NCBI RefSeq assembly: GCF_025149785.1
Contig: NZ_CP102277.1
Span: 2,232,001 to 2,296,000 of the forward strand
Source: Coprococcus comes ATCC 27758
GTDB taxonomy: Bacteria; Bacillota; Clostridia; Lachnospirales; Lachnospiraceae
DNA: 64,000 bases
Direction of reading: 5' to 3'
Each line of letters opens with the position of its first letter. Position 1 is the first letter of the stretch. This document shows positions 47,872 to 57,168 of this stretch, one piece after another. Under the pieces are notes generated by a model. The model ran no database searches and was not told the origin of the DNA. It saw only the letters and a list, made by a program, of their open reading frames with translations. The position numbers were made by a program, and so were the translations under genes.

Positions 47872-49482
47872 ATGGCAGTTAAGTATGTATTTGTTACCGG
47901 AGGCGTTGTCTCAGGTCTTGGAAAAGGAATCACAGCAGCTTCTCTTGGGCGTCTGCTCAAGGCACGCGGGTACACAGTTACAATGCAGAAATTTGATCCG
48001 TACATCAACATTGACCCGGGTACAATGAATCCGGTACAACACGGTGAAGTTTTTGTAACAGACGATGGAGCTGAGACAGACCTTGACCTTGGACATTATG
48101 AAAGATTTATCGATGAAAGTCTTACCAAGAACTCGAATGTAACGACAGGAAAGATTTACTGGTCCGTTCTTCAGAAAGAACGTCGTGGAGATTTTGGTGG
48201 AGGAACCGTACAGGTCATCCCGCATATCACGAATGAGATCAAGAGCCGTTTCTATCGTAACCCTGCAGCTACAGATACCGAGATTGCGATCATCGAAGTC
48301 GGTGGAACCGTCGGAGACATCGAAAGCCAGCCTTTCCTGGAATCTATCCGCCAGTTCCAACATGATATGGGACATGACAATGTTGCGCTGATCCACGTCA
48401 CACTGATCCCATATCTGCATGCTTCCCAGGAGATGAAGACTAAACCGACTCAGGCAAGCGTAAAAGAATTACAGGGAATGGGAATCCAGCCGGATATTCT
48501 GGTCTGCCGTTCTGAGCATCCACTGGATCAGGGAATCAAAGACAAGATCGCTCTCTTCTGTAACGTGCCATCTGATCACGTTCTTCAGAACCTGGATGTG
48601 GAATACCTTTACGAAGCACCACTCGCCATGGAAGAAGAACATCTCGCTTCCGTTGTATGCGAATGCCTGAAGCTTGACTGTCCGGAACCGGATCTGAAAG
48701 ACTGGAAAGAGATGGTCGAATGCCTGAAGCATCCGACACAGGATGTAACAGTCGCCCTGGTCGGCAAATATATCCAGCTCCATGACGCATATATCAGTGT
48801 TGTTGAAGCATTAAAACATGGCGGTATCTACAGCCACACAACCGTAAATATCAAATGGATTGACTCTGAAACTGTCACACCGGAAAATGTCGATGAACTT
48901 CTCGGTGATGTAAGTGGTATCCTCGTGCCTGGTGGATTCGGTGACCGTGGTATCGAAGGTAAGATCGAAGCCATCAAATATGCAAGAACACATAAGGTTC
49001 CGTTCCTCGGACTCTGCCTTGGAATGCAGCTTGCCATCGTAGAATTTGCAAGAGACGTTGTCGGATATCATGATGCACACAGCGTAGAACTGAATCCAAA
49101 CACTACACATCCGGTCATCCACATCATGCCTGACCAGATCGGTATTGAAGACATCGGTGGAACCCTTCGTCTTGGTTCTTATCCTTGTGTTCTTAACAAA
49201 GAATCGAAAGCTTATAAATTATATGGAAAAGAAGAAATCCACGAACGTCATCGTCATCGTTATGAAGTCAACAATGACTATCGTGATGCTCTTACCCAAA
49301 ATGGTATGCTCTTATCCGGACTTTCTCCGGACGGCAGAATCGTAGAGATGGTGGAAATTCCGGAACATCCTTGGTTCATCGGAACACAGGCACATCCGGA
49401 ACTCAAATCCCGTCCGAACAAACCACATCCGCTGTTTAAGGGATTTGTGGAAGCTTCTCTGGAATATAGTAAAGAGAAGTAA
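47872..49482 (+). CDS. pyrG: CTP synthase
   Basis: 536 residues from the ATG at 47872, preceded by AAGGAGG (47854-47860); the upstream frame is hydrophobic leader noise. Makes CTP from UTP with glutamine. N-terminal synthetase domain [16 protein letters not shown]..., then the C-terminal class I glutaminase with [10 protein letters not shown], nucleophile C in FLGLCLGMQ and the H/E pair near [10 protein letters not shown]. In Bacillus the gene is under CTP-dependent attenuation; the leader here also has a terminator but a different sequence. Confidence 0.97.
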   Translation: MAVKYVFVTGGVVSGLGKGITAASLGRLLKARGYTVTMQKFDPYINIDPGTMNPVQHGEVFVTDDGAETDLDLGHYERFIDESLTKNSNVTTGKIYWSVLQKERRGDFGGGTVQVIPHITNEIKSRFYRNPAATDTEIAIIEVGGTVGDIESQPFLESIRQFQHDMGHDNVALIHVTLIPYLHASQEMKTKPTQASVKELQGMGIQPDILVCRSEHPLDQGIKDKIALFCNVPSDHVLQNLDVEYLYEAPLAMEEEHLASVVCECLKLDCPEPDLKDWKEMVECLKHPTQDVTVALVGKYIQLHDAYISVVEALKHGGIYSHTTVNIKWIDSETVTPENVDELLGDVSGILVPGGFGDRGIEGKIEAIKYARTHKVPFLGLCLGMQLAIVEFARDVVGYHDAHSVELNPNTTHPVIHIMPDQIGIEDIGGTLRLGSYPCVLNKESKAYKLYGKEEIHERHRHRYEVNNDYRDALTQNGMLLSGLSPDGRIVEMVEIPEHPWFIGTQAHPELKSRPNKPHPLFKGFVEASLEYSKEK

Positions 49483-49514
49483 TAAAGTGAAATTATATCG
49501 TTTCTAAGTAAAAG

Positions 49515-49556
49515 AAACTCCAGAATCAGCAGTATAAAATTGATTCTGGAGTTTTT
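49515..49556 (+). terminator. Terminator after pyrG
   Basis: Thirteen-base arms (49515-49527 and 49542-49554) followed by TTTTT. Confidence 0.9.
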
Positions 49557-49558
49557 CT

Positions 49559-49810
49559 TTATTCATTCTTTTTTAACAATTTTAGAATTCCGTATATACA
49601 TATGATTGATAAGATCGGTCCAAACCATTTCAATATGAAAAGAAATGTGTTTTGAATGGAAAATATCCATTCACTATTTGCTACCAAAATACCATTTCCT
49701 GTTATAATTTGAAACTGGATCCAGGTATCTAATGCGGTATAGCCATAATATACAATTAACATAATGCCTAACGGAATCGAAATCAATAATATAATATTTC
49801 TTCTTTTCAT
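49559..49810 (-). CDS. Small membrane protein of unknown function
   Basis: 83 residues from the ATG at 49810, ten bases after GGAGG; a start at 49834 lies upstream of this site. Two membrane helices (about 7-27 and 53-75) with a short external loop WIQFQIITGNGILVANSEW. Not recognised. AT-rich compared with neighbours; GGAGGGAGG leader suggests it is translated. Confidence 0.6.
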   Translation of the reverse strand: MKRRNIILLISIPLGIMLIVYYGYTALDTWIQFQIITGNGILVANSEWIFSIQNTFLFILKWFGPILSIICIYGILKLLKKNE

Positions 49811-49926
49811 ACCATGATTACCTCCCTCCACCATCCATTTGTATTACTTTAATTATATATTATTTTCAGTTTTTTTCAAGTATTTTTTTATATTTACAGT
49901 CTTTTTATGTTTCTGCACAATAAGAA

Positions 49927-50028
49927 AGAATGCGCCGAGGCACGTTCTCGCGCCGAGCGCGTTGCTGAGCGCCAGTGGCGCTCGTTAAGCAACGACCGAA
50001 GCAGAGCGTAGACCGCTTGCGACATTCT
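49927..50028. repeat. GC-rich structured intergenic element
   Basis: About 100 bases far richer in GC than the flanks, bounded by AGAATG (49927-49932) and CATTCT (50023-50028). The core is a nested hairpin: CGTTGCT (49960-49966) pairs with AGCAACG (49988-49994) and GAGCGCC (49967-49973) with GGCGCTC (49977-49983). Resembles an interspersed repeat or a structured RNA. Confidence 0.5.
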
Positions 50029-50108
50029 TCATCTTCGTGCGAGTGCGCATCTCCGGCACACAGTGCCTTTTGTTTCATAGGAAGTTCCTTCGGAATCTCC
50101 TATGAAAT

Positions 50109-50136
50109 AAAAAACTGCCGCCAGTTACGGCGGCAG
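50109..50136 (-). terminator. Terminator after ddl
   Basis: Perfect CTGCCGCC (50115-50122) / GGCGGCAG (50129-50136), loop six, T6 on the - strand. Confidence 0.88.
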
Positions 50137-50161
50137 CAAAACATTCTTCTATTATCTGTAA

Positions 50162-51202
50162 TTAATTTTCATCAGCAATCTCAATCAGCTTATCCAGCAG
50201 TTCCGAATAACTATATCCGTAATCTTCCATCAGCTGCGGATACATGGAGATACTTGTAAATCCCGGAAGGGTATTGATCTCATTCAGGTAAACGTGATTG
50301 GTCTTCTTATCCAGGAAGAAATCCACACGGCTCAGTCCATGTCCGTCAATTGCCTTAAAGGCACGAACAGCATACTTACGGATCTGTTCCTGAATCTCTT
50401 CATCTACTTTTGCAGGGATACATGTCTTACTCTCTGCATCTTCGTATTTGGATTCAAAGGTATAGAATTCACCATGAGGCATGATCTGTCCGACTCTGGA
50501 TACGATGATGTCATCATTTCCAAGAACGGCTGTCTCAAGCTCGATACAGTCTACACATTCTTCTACAACGATGTGTGTATCATACTTCGCAGCTTCTTCC
50601 AGCTTTGCCATCAGATCTTCCTCTTTATCGCAGCGGTAACATCCAACACTGGATCCGGAACGGCTTGCCTTGATAAAGCACGGCATTCCAAGTTCTTTCA
50701 TAATAGAAGCTTCGACTTCTTTTGTCTCTTCCATGTTTTTTTCCACTACAACCAGCTTTCCATCATTGCGCTTCTTTACATATACAGATTTGACCTGTGG
50801 GATTCCTGCACTTTCAAATACTTTCTTTGCAAAAATCTTATCCATACATGCACTGGATGCAAATACACGGCATCCTACATACGGAAGCTGTGCCAGTTCA
50901 AATAATCCCTGGATAGTTCCATCTTCTCCGTAAAGTCCGTGAAGTACCGGGAATGCAACATCCTGACTTCTCAGAAGATTGAATACACCTTCTACCACTT
51001 CTGCTCCGTCAAGCCAGGTATCTTTTGACAGGTCATTATCTTCCTGCTTTAAGATGTACCATTTCCCATCTTTTGCAATGCCGACAAGTGTAATCTCATA
51101 TTTATCTTTATCCAGATGCTTCATCACTGAATTACAGGAAATTCGTGAAATTGAATGCTCACTGGACTGTCCGCCACAAACAACAAGTAACTTTTTCTTC
51201 AT
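50162..51202 (-). CDS. ddl: D-alanine--D-alanine ligase
   Basis: 346 residues, ATP-grasp. Joins two D-Ala for peptidoglycan. N-terminal VVCGGQSSEHSIS (8-20), LHGLYGEDGTIQG, ASRSGSSVGCYRC, and the C-terminal SRVDFFLDKKTNHVYLNEINTLPGFT. The specificity loop looks like ordinary Ddl (EFYTFESKYED), with no sign of D-Lac or D-Ser specificity that I can read. Likely promoter at 51267-51295. Confidence 0.95.
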   Translation of the reverse strand: MKKKLLVVCGGQSSEHSISRISCNSVMKHLDKDKYEITLVGIAKDGKWYILKQEDNDLSKDTWLDGAEVVEGVFNLLRSQDVAFPVLHGLYGEDGTIQGLFELAQLPYVGCRVFASSACMDKIFAKKVFESAGIPQVKSVYVKKRNDGKLVVVEKNMEETKEVEASIMKELGMPCFIKASRSGSSVGCYRCDKEEDLMAKLEEAAKYDTHIVVEECVDCIELETAVLGNDDIIVSRVGQIMPHGEFYTFESKYEDAESKTCIPAKVDEEIQEQIRKYAVRAFKAIDGHGLSRVDFFLDKKTNHVYLNEINTLPGFTSISMYPQLMEDYGYSYSELLDKLIEIADEN

Positions 51203-51266
51203 ATCAGTTTCCCTCTGTTTCTTATCATATACTCTTCTCCGGTTCTCTCCGGATACTACTTAGAAT

Positions 51267-51295
51267 AATTTACCACGTCCGCCATGCATTTACAA
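51267..51295 (-). promoter_or_regulatory. Promoter of ddl
   Basis: On the - strand TTGTAA-N17-TAAATT (complements 51290-51295 and 51267-51272). Confidence 0.4.
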
Positions 51296-51321
51296 TAAAA
51301 GTTTGGAATTTCAATAAATTT

Positions 51322-52044
51322 TTAAGCATTTTCCAGGCTTTCCACAAATGCAAACAGCTCTTCCATCGATCCCTGGTAATCGCTTTCGATTGGAAGATCC
51401 TTTTTATTTTCCTTCGTATCTGTAACAAGGAATGTCTTTACGCCGAGTTTCCGAATTGCAAGATCCTCTTCCACGTCATTTCCTACCATCAGACACTCTT
51501 CCGGTCTAAGATGAAACTGTTCAAGAATTGTTCGGTAATAGTCCACATTTGGCTTGCAGTAACAATTATCCTCATAAGTTGTGATCAGCTCAAAATCCTC
51601 TGCATCCAGTCCCGCCCATTTGATCCGGTTCATCGTTGCCACCTTTGGAAATACCGGATTGGTTGCAAGGTAGGTGCAGATTCCTTTTTCCTTTGCCTTT
51701 TTCACAACCTTGTCCGACAGACTGTTTGGCTGCGTCACCGCAATTGCCTGGTTAAATTCATTTGCATAGAAATCAAGGGCAATCCGTTCGGAATTCTCCG
51801 AATCCGTCGGAAGCAGTTCGTCCATATACTGCCAGAATGCTTCCCGGTTGGTACAACTTCCGTCATTATTCACCATCGCTCCATAGCCCTTCCACACGGA
51901 TGCGATAAATGCTTTCGGATCAAAGGAAATCCCCTCGGATATATATTTTTTTGCCAGAAGCGGCATATAAAAGGTAACAAATTCGTCCTGGTTCATCGGA
52001 AGCAGCGTTCCGTCAAGATCAAATAAAATATGTCGAATGTGCAT
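51322..52044 (-). CDS. HAD-superfamily hydrolase
   Basis: 240 residues. Nucleophile motif FDLDGTLL with D9 and D11; motif II about LATNP; C-terminal motif YYRTILEQFHLRPEECLMVGNDVEEDLAIRKLG with the acidic pair. A helical cap lies at residues 20-100. Phosphatase with unknown substrate. Its ATG overlaps the TAA of the DUF1847 gene by one base (TAATG), so expression is coupled to it. Confidence 0.88.
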   Translation of the reverse strand: MHIRHILFDLDGTLLPMNQDEFVTFYMPLLAKKYISEGISFDPKAFIASVWKGYGAMVNNDGSCTNREAFWQYMDELLPTDSENSERIALDFYANEFNQAIAVTQPNSLSDKVVKKAKEKGICTYLATNPVFPKVATMNRIKWAGLDAEDFELITTYEDNCYCKPNVDYYRTILEQFHLRPEECLMVGNDVEEDLAIRKLGVKTFLVTDTKENKKDLPIESDYQGSMEELFAFVESLENA

Positions 52045-52709
52045 TATTCTTCCTCCAGATTCAGATGATGTAACTTTTTATAATAAGAGTCCAGCGTATA
52101 CAAAGCAGCCACCGGATTATTTCCAAGCACCCGATCCTTTACAACCAGCGTTGTACTCGGCGCCTCGGCATATTTGTAAAAGAGGCTGTCATGTCCCACG
52201 CAAAGTCCCATCACGATATTGATGTCCGTCTTCTCTTTGTTCAGCATCTGCGCCTGCAGGATTGGGTTACACATATGAACTCCGACCTCCTCGCAGCGTT
52301 CCGGAATGCCGACCTCGGTCTTTGGAACTTCTCCGATCTTACAGCCCACACCGTACACTTCAAAGCCGTATTCTCTCAAAAGTCCTGCCAGCAGGTGGCT
52401 TTCCTTTAAGAGTCCCACACAGCTTGCAATTCCGATCTTCTTGGCACCCAGTTTTTTTGCCCAGCGGATCGTCTCCTCCACACGGGTTGCCTGGCAGTAA
52501 AAATCGTGCTCAATCTCGGCACTTGCACGCATGATCTTCAGATCTTTTTCATCTCCCAGATAGGTATCAAGCGCCATCTGCCGGTCTTTCAAGTCCATAT
52601 TATGTGACACGCAAAATCCAGGATATGGCTTATGATTCTCTATATTCTGCTTTACATTACATTTCTTGACATTGCAATCTATACATGACAACTTTTTTGT
52701 TTCTTCCAC
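52044..52709 (-). CDS. DUF1847 cysteine-rich metal-binding protein
   Basis: 221 residues from a GTG start at 52709, nine bases after AGGAGG. Cys-rich N-terminus (C9, C12, C17, C33) then a conserved core with GIASCVGLLKESHLLAGLLREYGFEVYGVGCKIGEVPK and IVMGLCVGHDSLFYKYAEAPSTTLVVKDRVLG. The family is named metal-binding because of these cysteines; the function is unknown. It uses the shared promoter module at 52739. Confidence 0.88.
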   Translation of the reverse strand: MEETKKLSCIDCNVKKCNVKQNIENHKPYPGFCVSHNMDLKDRQMALDTYLGDEKDLKIMRASAEIEHDFYCQATRVEETIRWAKKLGAKKIGIASCVGLLKESHLLAGLLREYGFEVYGVGCKIGEVPKTEVGIPERCEEVGVHMCNPILQAQMLNKEKTDINIVMGLCVGHDSLFYKYAEAPSTTLVVKDRVLGNNPVAALYTLDSYYKKLHHLNLEEE

Positions 52710-52738
52710 TTTTTTCTGCCTCCTCTTGATATACAGAT

Positions 52739-52770
52739 AAGGATAACTTGTATTTTCGGGAAATGCAAGT
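52739..52770 (-). promoter_or_regulatory. Shared promoter module A (DUF1847-HAD operon)
   Basis: On the - strand TTGCAT-N17-TATCCT (complements 52764-52769 and 52741-52746). The spacer carries AATACAAGT and, with the -35, makes an imperfect dyad CTTGCATTT / AAATACAAG. 29 of 32 bases are identical to module B at 54809-54840. Confidence 0.7.
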
Positions 52771-52880
52771 TAAAATACCTCTGCTTTACCAGTCCCTCTG
52801 AAGAAAGACTAACCACCACCGTTATGATAGCACCCATGCTTTGATTATATCAGCCGTGAAATTTCACCACAGTAAATTTA

Positions 52881-53516
52881 TCAGTTGGATTCCAACAAAC
52901 TCTTATCAATAATCTGGAAATTTGCCCGGTGTATGTACAACGCTTTCCCATCGATCATCAACTTCGTAAATTTCGGCAGATCATCCGGGATTTCCCAGTA
53001 CACATCTTCTCCGCTATACGCTACGATTGGCTGTCCAAGCTGGGATTTGATAACAACCACTCTGGCTTTTCCAAACATATTTTTATACTTATTCAGGACA
53101 CCTGCGATCGCAGTATTGTCTGTAATCTTACCGCTTGCATTGCTTTCAATATCCTCCTGCGTAAAATCCACATCCGCTTTCAACGCGTCCTGCGCAAAAA
53201 TACAGGTATCACCACAACTCTCGATTTCCTTTCCATCGATTGTAATCGTAATGACAGAGGAAAGCTCATATCCCGTGATAACATTACCGTCTGAATCATA
53301 GCTTGAAGTTTCCACTGCATTTCCCTGCACATTGATCTTGTCTCCTGTAGTTGTCATTACACGATTCCCGTAATTATCATAGGTCGTGATCGTGTACGAA
53401 TTCCCCACTAATTTTCCTGTAATATCGTTCAATTTGGAGCTGAGCATACTGCATCCCGCAAGCGCTATAGTCATGACTGCGCATACTGCTGCCATTGCAA
53501 ATCTTTTCTTTTTCAT
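52881..53516 (-). CDS. Lipoprotein of unknown function
   Basis: 211 residues. Lipobox IALAGC with C22. The mature part is beta-rich: GNSYTITTYDNYGNRVMTTTGDKINVQ..., then VITGYELSSVITITIDGKEIESCGDT and a C-terminal WEIPDDLPKFTKLMIDGKALYIHRANFQIID. It follows the 405-residue membrane protein after 47 bases, so it probably belongs to the same transcript. It may belong to a DUF-type Gram-positive lipoprotein family, but I cannot name it surely. Confidence 0.75.
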   Translation of the reverse strand: MKKKRFAMAAVCAVMTIALAGCSMLSSKLNDITGKLVGNSYTITTYDNYGNRVMTTTGDKINVQGNAVETSSYDSDGNVITGYELSSVITITIDGKEIESCGDTCIFAQDALKADVDFTQEDIESNASGKITDNTAIAGVLNKYKNMFGKARVVVIKSQLGQPIVAYSGEDVYWEIPDDLPKFTKLMIDGKALYIHRANFQIIDKSLLESN

Positions 53517-53563
53517 AAATTTTCTCCTTTGTCCTTTCGCAGAATCATCTTTTTGCCATTACC

Positions 53564-54781
53564 TTACTTTATCTTAAGTATCCCTGTATAATTATGTAAA
53601 ATGTCGTCCGGCTGCATCGCATCCGATACCATGGCAATCTCAAGCTTATACTCTGTATCCTCATCACCAATTGATCCCTGAACCGGCACATACCGGTCAA
53701 AGCAGACATTTTGTTTCTTTTTTGTTGTGACAATTATCGTGACATAATCCTCCGTTGTCTGAAGCTTGTAGTAGATATCTTCTTCCGGGAATGTATCCCT
53801 TGCCCGGTCGATCATGTCCGCATAATTGTAATATTCCGATTTGTCACCAAGACCTGTCGTTTTTTCATCGATCGCATTCTGCAGCTTTTCTAAAACTGCT
53901 GCTGTCCTTGCCTCATTTTGCCTGCACTCGATCGCTGACGTAATATTCACATACAGTGAAATAACAAGTATAATCCCAGCCATAACCGCTATTGATGTTA
54001 GCCAGACCATGGCAAGCTTTGATTTCTTTTTCTTTACTTCCTCTTTTGTGAGATGGATATTCGAAAATTCGTTTACAAAATATATCGGATTTTCATTTCC
54101 GTAAGCAATAATCGCATCGACCGTGTCATAACCTCTTTCAACACTGTATTTCTGCCATACACCATATTCTGAGTAAAACTTTTCCAGCCTGTAATAGAAC
54201 GATAAAAACCATCCTGTATATCGTTTTCTCCGGATAAAAAACGCACAAATCCCGCCAATAAGAATTGCAAAATATCCGACTCCCATTACGCCATAATAAA
54301 GACCTTCTATTTTCGATACCTGCTTTTCCGGCAATACCGCAAGTAACTGATATTCCCCATTCTTTTCTTTTTCCCAGTATGTCTGAAACCGACTGCCATA
54401 AGAATATTTGATCGGATCCATTCCAAGTTCTGCAAGTGTGTAACTTACATGCTCACCTTTATTCGGATTTTTCAAGCGCAATGACTCGCCATCCTCCTGC
54501 ACAACTCCAATTACGCTCTTTTTTTCTATGAGAGAATATCCTGTTACACTTTCAAACGGATCATACTGACCGGCTCCGAAAAACCATACCAGTGAAAGGA
54601 TCATATAAACGACAAAGAGTTTTATGAGTTCTTTCCACACGTTATATTTTAAAGACCTTTCTATGATCTCTTTTTCATGTGCCGGGATTCCGGGCAGTGT
54701 GCTGTACCAGGAAGCGAACCGCTCTCTTTTGGTTTCCTCATCCATTGCTTTTCTTAGATTCATTGCTGTTGCAAGCTGCAT
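53564..54781 (-). CDS. Three-helix membrane protein of unknown function
   Basis: 405 residues from the ATG at 54781, eight bases after AAGGAGG. Membrane helices about 52-70, 162-183 and 256-280. The N-terminal 50 residues are charged and cytosolic; an external loop (71-160) reads VIGVVQEDGESLRLKNPNKGEHVSYTLAELGMD; a C-terminal extracellular or cytosolic domain (285-405) is mixed. Family not recognised. Its gene is first in a pair with the lipoprotein and uses promoter module B. Confidence 0.75.
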   Translation of the reverse strand: MQLATAMNLRKAMDEETKRERFASWYSTLPGIPAHEKEIIERSLKYNVWKELIKLFVVYMILSLVWFFGAGQYDPFESVTGYSLIEKKSVIGVVQEDGESLRLKNPNKGEHVSYTLAELGMDPIKYSYGSRFQTYWEKEKNGEYQLLAVLPEKQVSKIEGLYYGVMGVGYFAILIGGICAFFIRRKRYTGWFLSFYYRLEKFYSEYGVWQKYSVERGYDTVDAIIAYGNENPIYFVNEFSNIHLTKEEVKKKKSKLAMVWLTSIAVMAGIILVISLYVNITSAIECRQNEARTAAVLEKLQNAIDEKTTGLGDKSEYYNYADMIDRARDTFPEEDIYYKLQTTEDYVTIIVTTKKKQNVCFDRYVPVQGSIGDEDTEYKLEIAMVSDAMQPDDILHNYTGILKIK

Positions 54782-54808
54782 CTTCTTTTCCTCCTTTGTA
54801 CATCTTCT

Positions 54809-54840
54809 TAAGGATAACTTGTATTTTTTTGAAATGCAAG
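54809..54840 (-). promoter_or_regulatory. Shared promoter module B (405-aa protein operon)
   Basis: On the - strand TTGCAT-N17-TATCCT (complements 54834-54839 and 54811-54816), same dyad as module A. Confidence 0.7.
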
Positions 54841-54915
54841 CGTCCTCTGGTATTCTTCGAAAATCAACAAAATCATACGAACTACTTCATTTTCAAAAAA
54901 TTCCTTTATATTTTT

Positions 54916-54944
54916 TTGACATCATTTTATTTTTGTGTTAAAAT
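54916..54944 (+). promoter_or_regulatory. Strong promoter of the ABC importer cluster
   Basis: Perfect TTGACA (54916-54921), 17-base spacer with an extended TG, TAAAAT (54939-54944). Confidence 0.75.
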
Positions 54945-55018
54945 TCAGATACTAAGACATATACATCATTTAAATTCAATCAATTGTACTTTGTAATTTT
55001 TAAGGAGGGATCATACCA

Positions 55019-56284
55019 ATGTTCAATTTTAAATTTTATCTTCTTCCACTCCTCATCCTTTCAATTGGATTATCCGGATGTACAAAGCTAAATAAAGATG
55101 TCTCCAAAACACTCTCTATTGTTATAGAACCTGCTTTTAAGGAGCAGGTTCTTGATGCTGTAAAATATGCCACATCCAAAAATAACTCTCTGGAATTTGA
55201 AATTAAAATATTATCTCCTGATCCTGATAAAAGATCTGCAGAAATTCAGAAACTCCGTACACAGATCATGTCTGGAAAAGGTCCTGACTTATATCTTGTT
55301 AACTGTTCCACCGATGGAGCTGCGCAGATGAACGAACCTCTTTTTGAAAATCCTTATAAGGCAATGCAAAGTGGTGTATTCGCCTCATTGGATAAATATA
55401 TGAAAAAAGATTCTTATTGGCAAAAGGAAAACTATAATCCGTCTTTTCTTCTCCCCGGTCAATATCAGGAAAGACAATATATTCTTCCTCTTTCCTGCCA
55501 CTATAATATGTTAATCTCCGATACTGTACTTGATTATACACAGGAAAATGATACCTTAGAAGATTGGATTTCAAATATAAAAAGTTCTTCTGACCACGCT
55601 CTGAAAAATGCACTATTCGAATTAGATAATATCAGTGGTAACTGGTTTCAACCTGCTGCGGATTACAATTCCGGTCAGATTTTCTTTGATAAGGAAAAGT
55701 GGAGTAATTTCGCATTAGAATACTTATTATTTAAACAAGATTATTTAGAAAATGAAAAGACAAATAATACTGATACTAGCTCTTCGCATATTTTAATCTC
55801 ATCTTTGGATGACATAAACGAACACACAACGCAAATAGACATAATCCCTGATATTCAGGGAAAAAAAATGGCTGCCATTCGTTGCTTTGGTGCTGTAAGT
55901 ATGGCATCTGATTATAAAGAAGAAGCTTATCACTTCTTAATGTATTTTTTAAATAACGTAATTCAGGAATCAACTAGTACTAATGGAATGTCACTAAGCG
56001 CAAATGGTGTCCTTGGAACAGATTATCCGGTACAAGTATCTGCCATCCGTACAAAACTGTCCTTCTTAGATCAGTCAAAACAGGATTTAGCTATAAAAGC
56101 ATTTCAGTCCTTAGAAGGAGCATATTTTCCGACAGAAGTTGAACATTTTATTTATGAAGAGATTATAGAAAATAGTAGTTTATTATATGGTCCGCAAACT
56201 GATTTTAAAAAGATATGGCAAGATAAGCTTTCGGCTTTAGCAGACAAAGCATGGAATGATTATCATACACAGGTGACAGAATAG
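55019..56284 (+). CDS. ABC transporter extracellular solute-binding lipoprotein
   Basis: 421 residues. Signal peptide and LSGC with C21. The mature part has the family 1 solute-binding layout: SIVIEPAFKEQVLDAVKYA, then IMSGKGPDLYLVN near residue 95, and a C-terminal KIWQDKLSALADKAWNDY. Binds a sugar or other solute outside. It is followed by two permeases. Codon use and composition are AT-rich, unlike neighbours. Confidence 0.88.
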   Translation: MFNFKFYLLPLLILSIGLSGCTKLNKDVSKTLSIVIEPAFKEQVLDAVKYATSKNNSLEFEIKILSPDPDKRSAEIQKLRTQIMSGKGPDLYLVNCSTDGAAQMNEPLFENPYKAMQSGVFASLDKYMKKDSYWQKENYNPSFLLPGQYQERQYILPLSCHYNMLISDTVLDYTQENDTLEDWISNIKSSSDHALKNALFELDNISGNWFQPAADYNSGQIFFDKEKWSNFALEYLLFKQDYLENEKTNNTDTSSSHILISSLDDINEHTTQIDIIPDIQGKKMAAIRCFGAVSMASDYKEEAYHFLMYFLNNVIQESTSTNGMSLSANGVLGTDYPVQVSAIRTKLSFLDQSKQDLAIKAFQSLEGAYFPTEVEHFIYEEIIENSSLLYGPQTDFKKIWQDKLSALADKAWNDYHTQVTE

Positions 56285-56310
56285 TTTTAAGTGAAAGCGA
56301 GCGTGATGCA

Positions 56311-57168
56311 ATGAAAAAAAAGAAGAAGGGATTCTTACTGGCTTTCCCTGCAATATCAGGATTTCTTTTCTTTTATCTGATCCCATTTTTGATTGTTTTG
56401 TGGTATTCTGTTTCTTTTGGTATCGGAAAACGCGAATTTGTAGGTCTTGATAATTATAAAGAACTATTTAAAAATACAATGTTTTTACTGGCAGTAAAAA
56501 ACACTTGTAAATATATGCTTGTTACAATACCAGTTACTTTAGGGACAGCTCTCTGTATTTCTGTAATTTTACAACAGATTACGAAAGGTCAGAAAATTTT
56601 CCGACTCTCTTTTCTTTATCCAATCATCATGCCAATCGCATCTATAGTTTTAGTCATCCAGTTTTTTTTCAAAAATAATGGTTTTTTGAATCTGATACTA
56701 AACTTTTTTTATCTTCCTGAAAAAGACTGGCTTCATACATCAAGCGCTTTTTGGATCATCTGTATTTTATATTTCTGGAAATTTGTTGGATATTATATTT
56801 TCATTTATTCTTCCAGACTTCAGATGATTCCGAAAGAATATTATGAATATGCCAGTCTTCACGGAGCCGGAAAATGGCAGAGCTTTTATTATATTACCTG
56901 TCCTATATTGTTTCCGGTTATCCTTTTTACATTAATACTCTCCATAATGAATGCGTTTAAATGCTACAGAGAAGCTTTTTTACTTGGCGGAACTCATCCA
57001 GACAACAGTATTTATTTTTTACAACATTTTATGAATAATAATTTACAAAATCTGAATTACCAAAAGGTTTCCGCCAGTGCAACTATTATTACCGTATTTA
57101 TTCTTTTTCTAAGTGGTCTTATCTATATGATATACTATTTTCTAAAGAGGAGGACTGCCGATGCATAA
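56311..57168 (+). CDS. ABC sugar-type transporter permease (MalF-like)
   Basis: 285 residues, six helices; EAA-type loop EYYEYASLHGAGKWQSFYYITCPILFP at about 175-200. Ribosome binding site is weak (AAAGCGAG). Overlaps the next gene by eight bases. Confidence 0.88.
   Translation: MKKKKKGFLLAFPAISGFLFFYLIPFLIVLWYSVSFGIGKREFVGLDNYKELFKNTMFLLAVKNTCKYMLVTIPVTLGTALCISVILQQITKGQKIFRLSFLYPIIMPIASIVLVIQFFFKNNGFLNLILNFFYLPEKDWLHTSSAFWIICILYFWKFVGYYIFIYSSRLQMIPKEYYEYASLHGAGKWQSFYYITCPILFPVILFTLILSIMNAFKCYREAFLLGGTHPDNSIYFLQHFMNNNLQNLNYQKVSASATIITVFILFLSGLIYMIYYFLKRRTADA

Larger units (their letters stand above)
49860..50161. other. Intergenic region with structured elements, no gene
   Basis: It starts AT-rich, then has the GC-rich element (49927-50028), a hairpin with ten-base arms TTTCATAGGA / TCCTATGAAA (50073-50107) with inner pairing, and the ddl terminator (50109-50136). 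A small + strand frame through it codes a composition-driven peptide and has no ribosome binding site. Confidence 0.6.

Noticed and set aside
49975-50259. 94-codon + strand frame over the GC-rich element and the ddl 3' end
   Set aside because: Overlaps ddl antisense and the ddl terminator, no binding site, composition follows the structured element.
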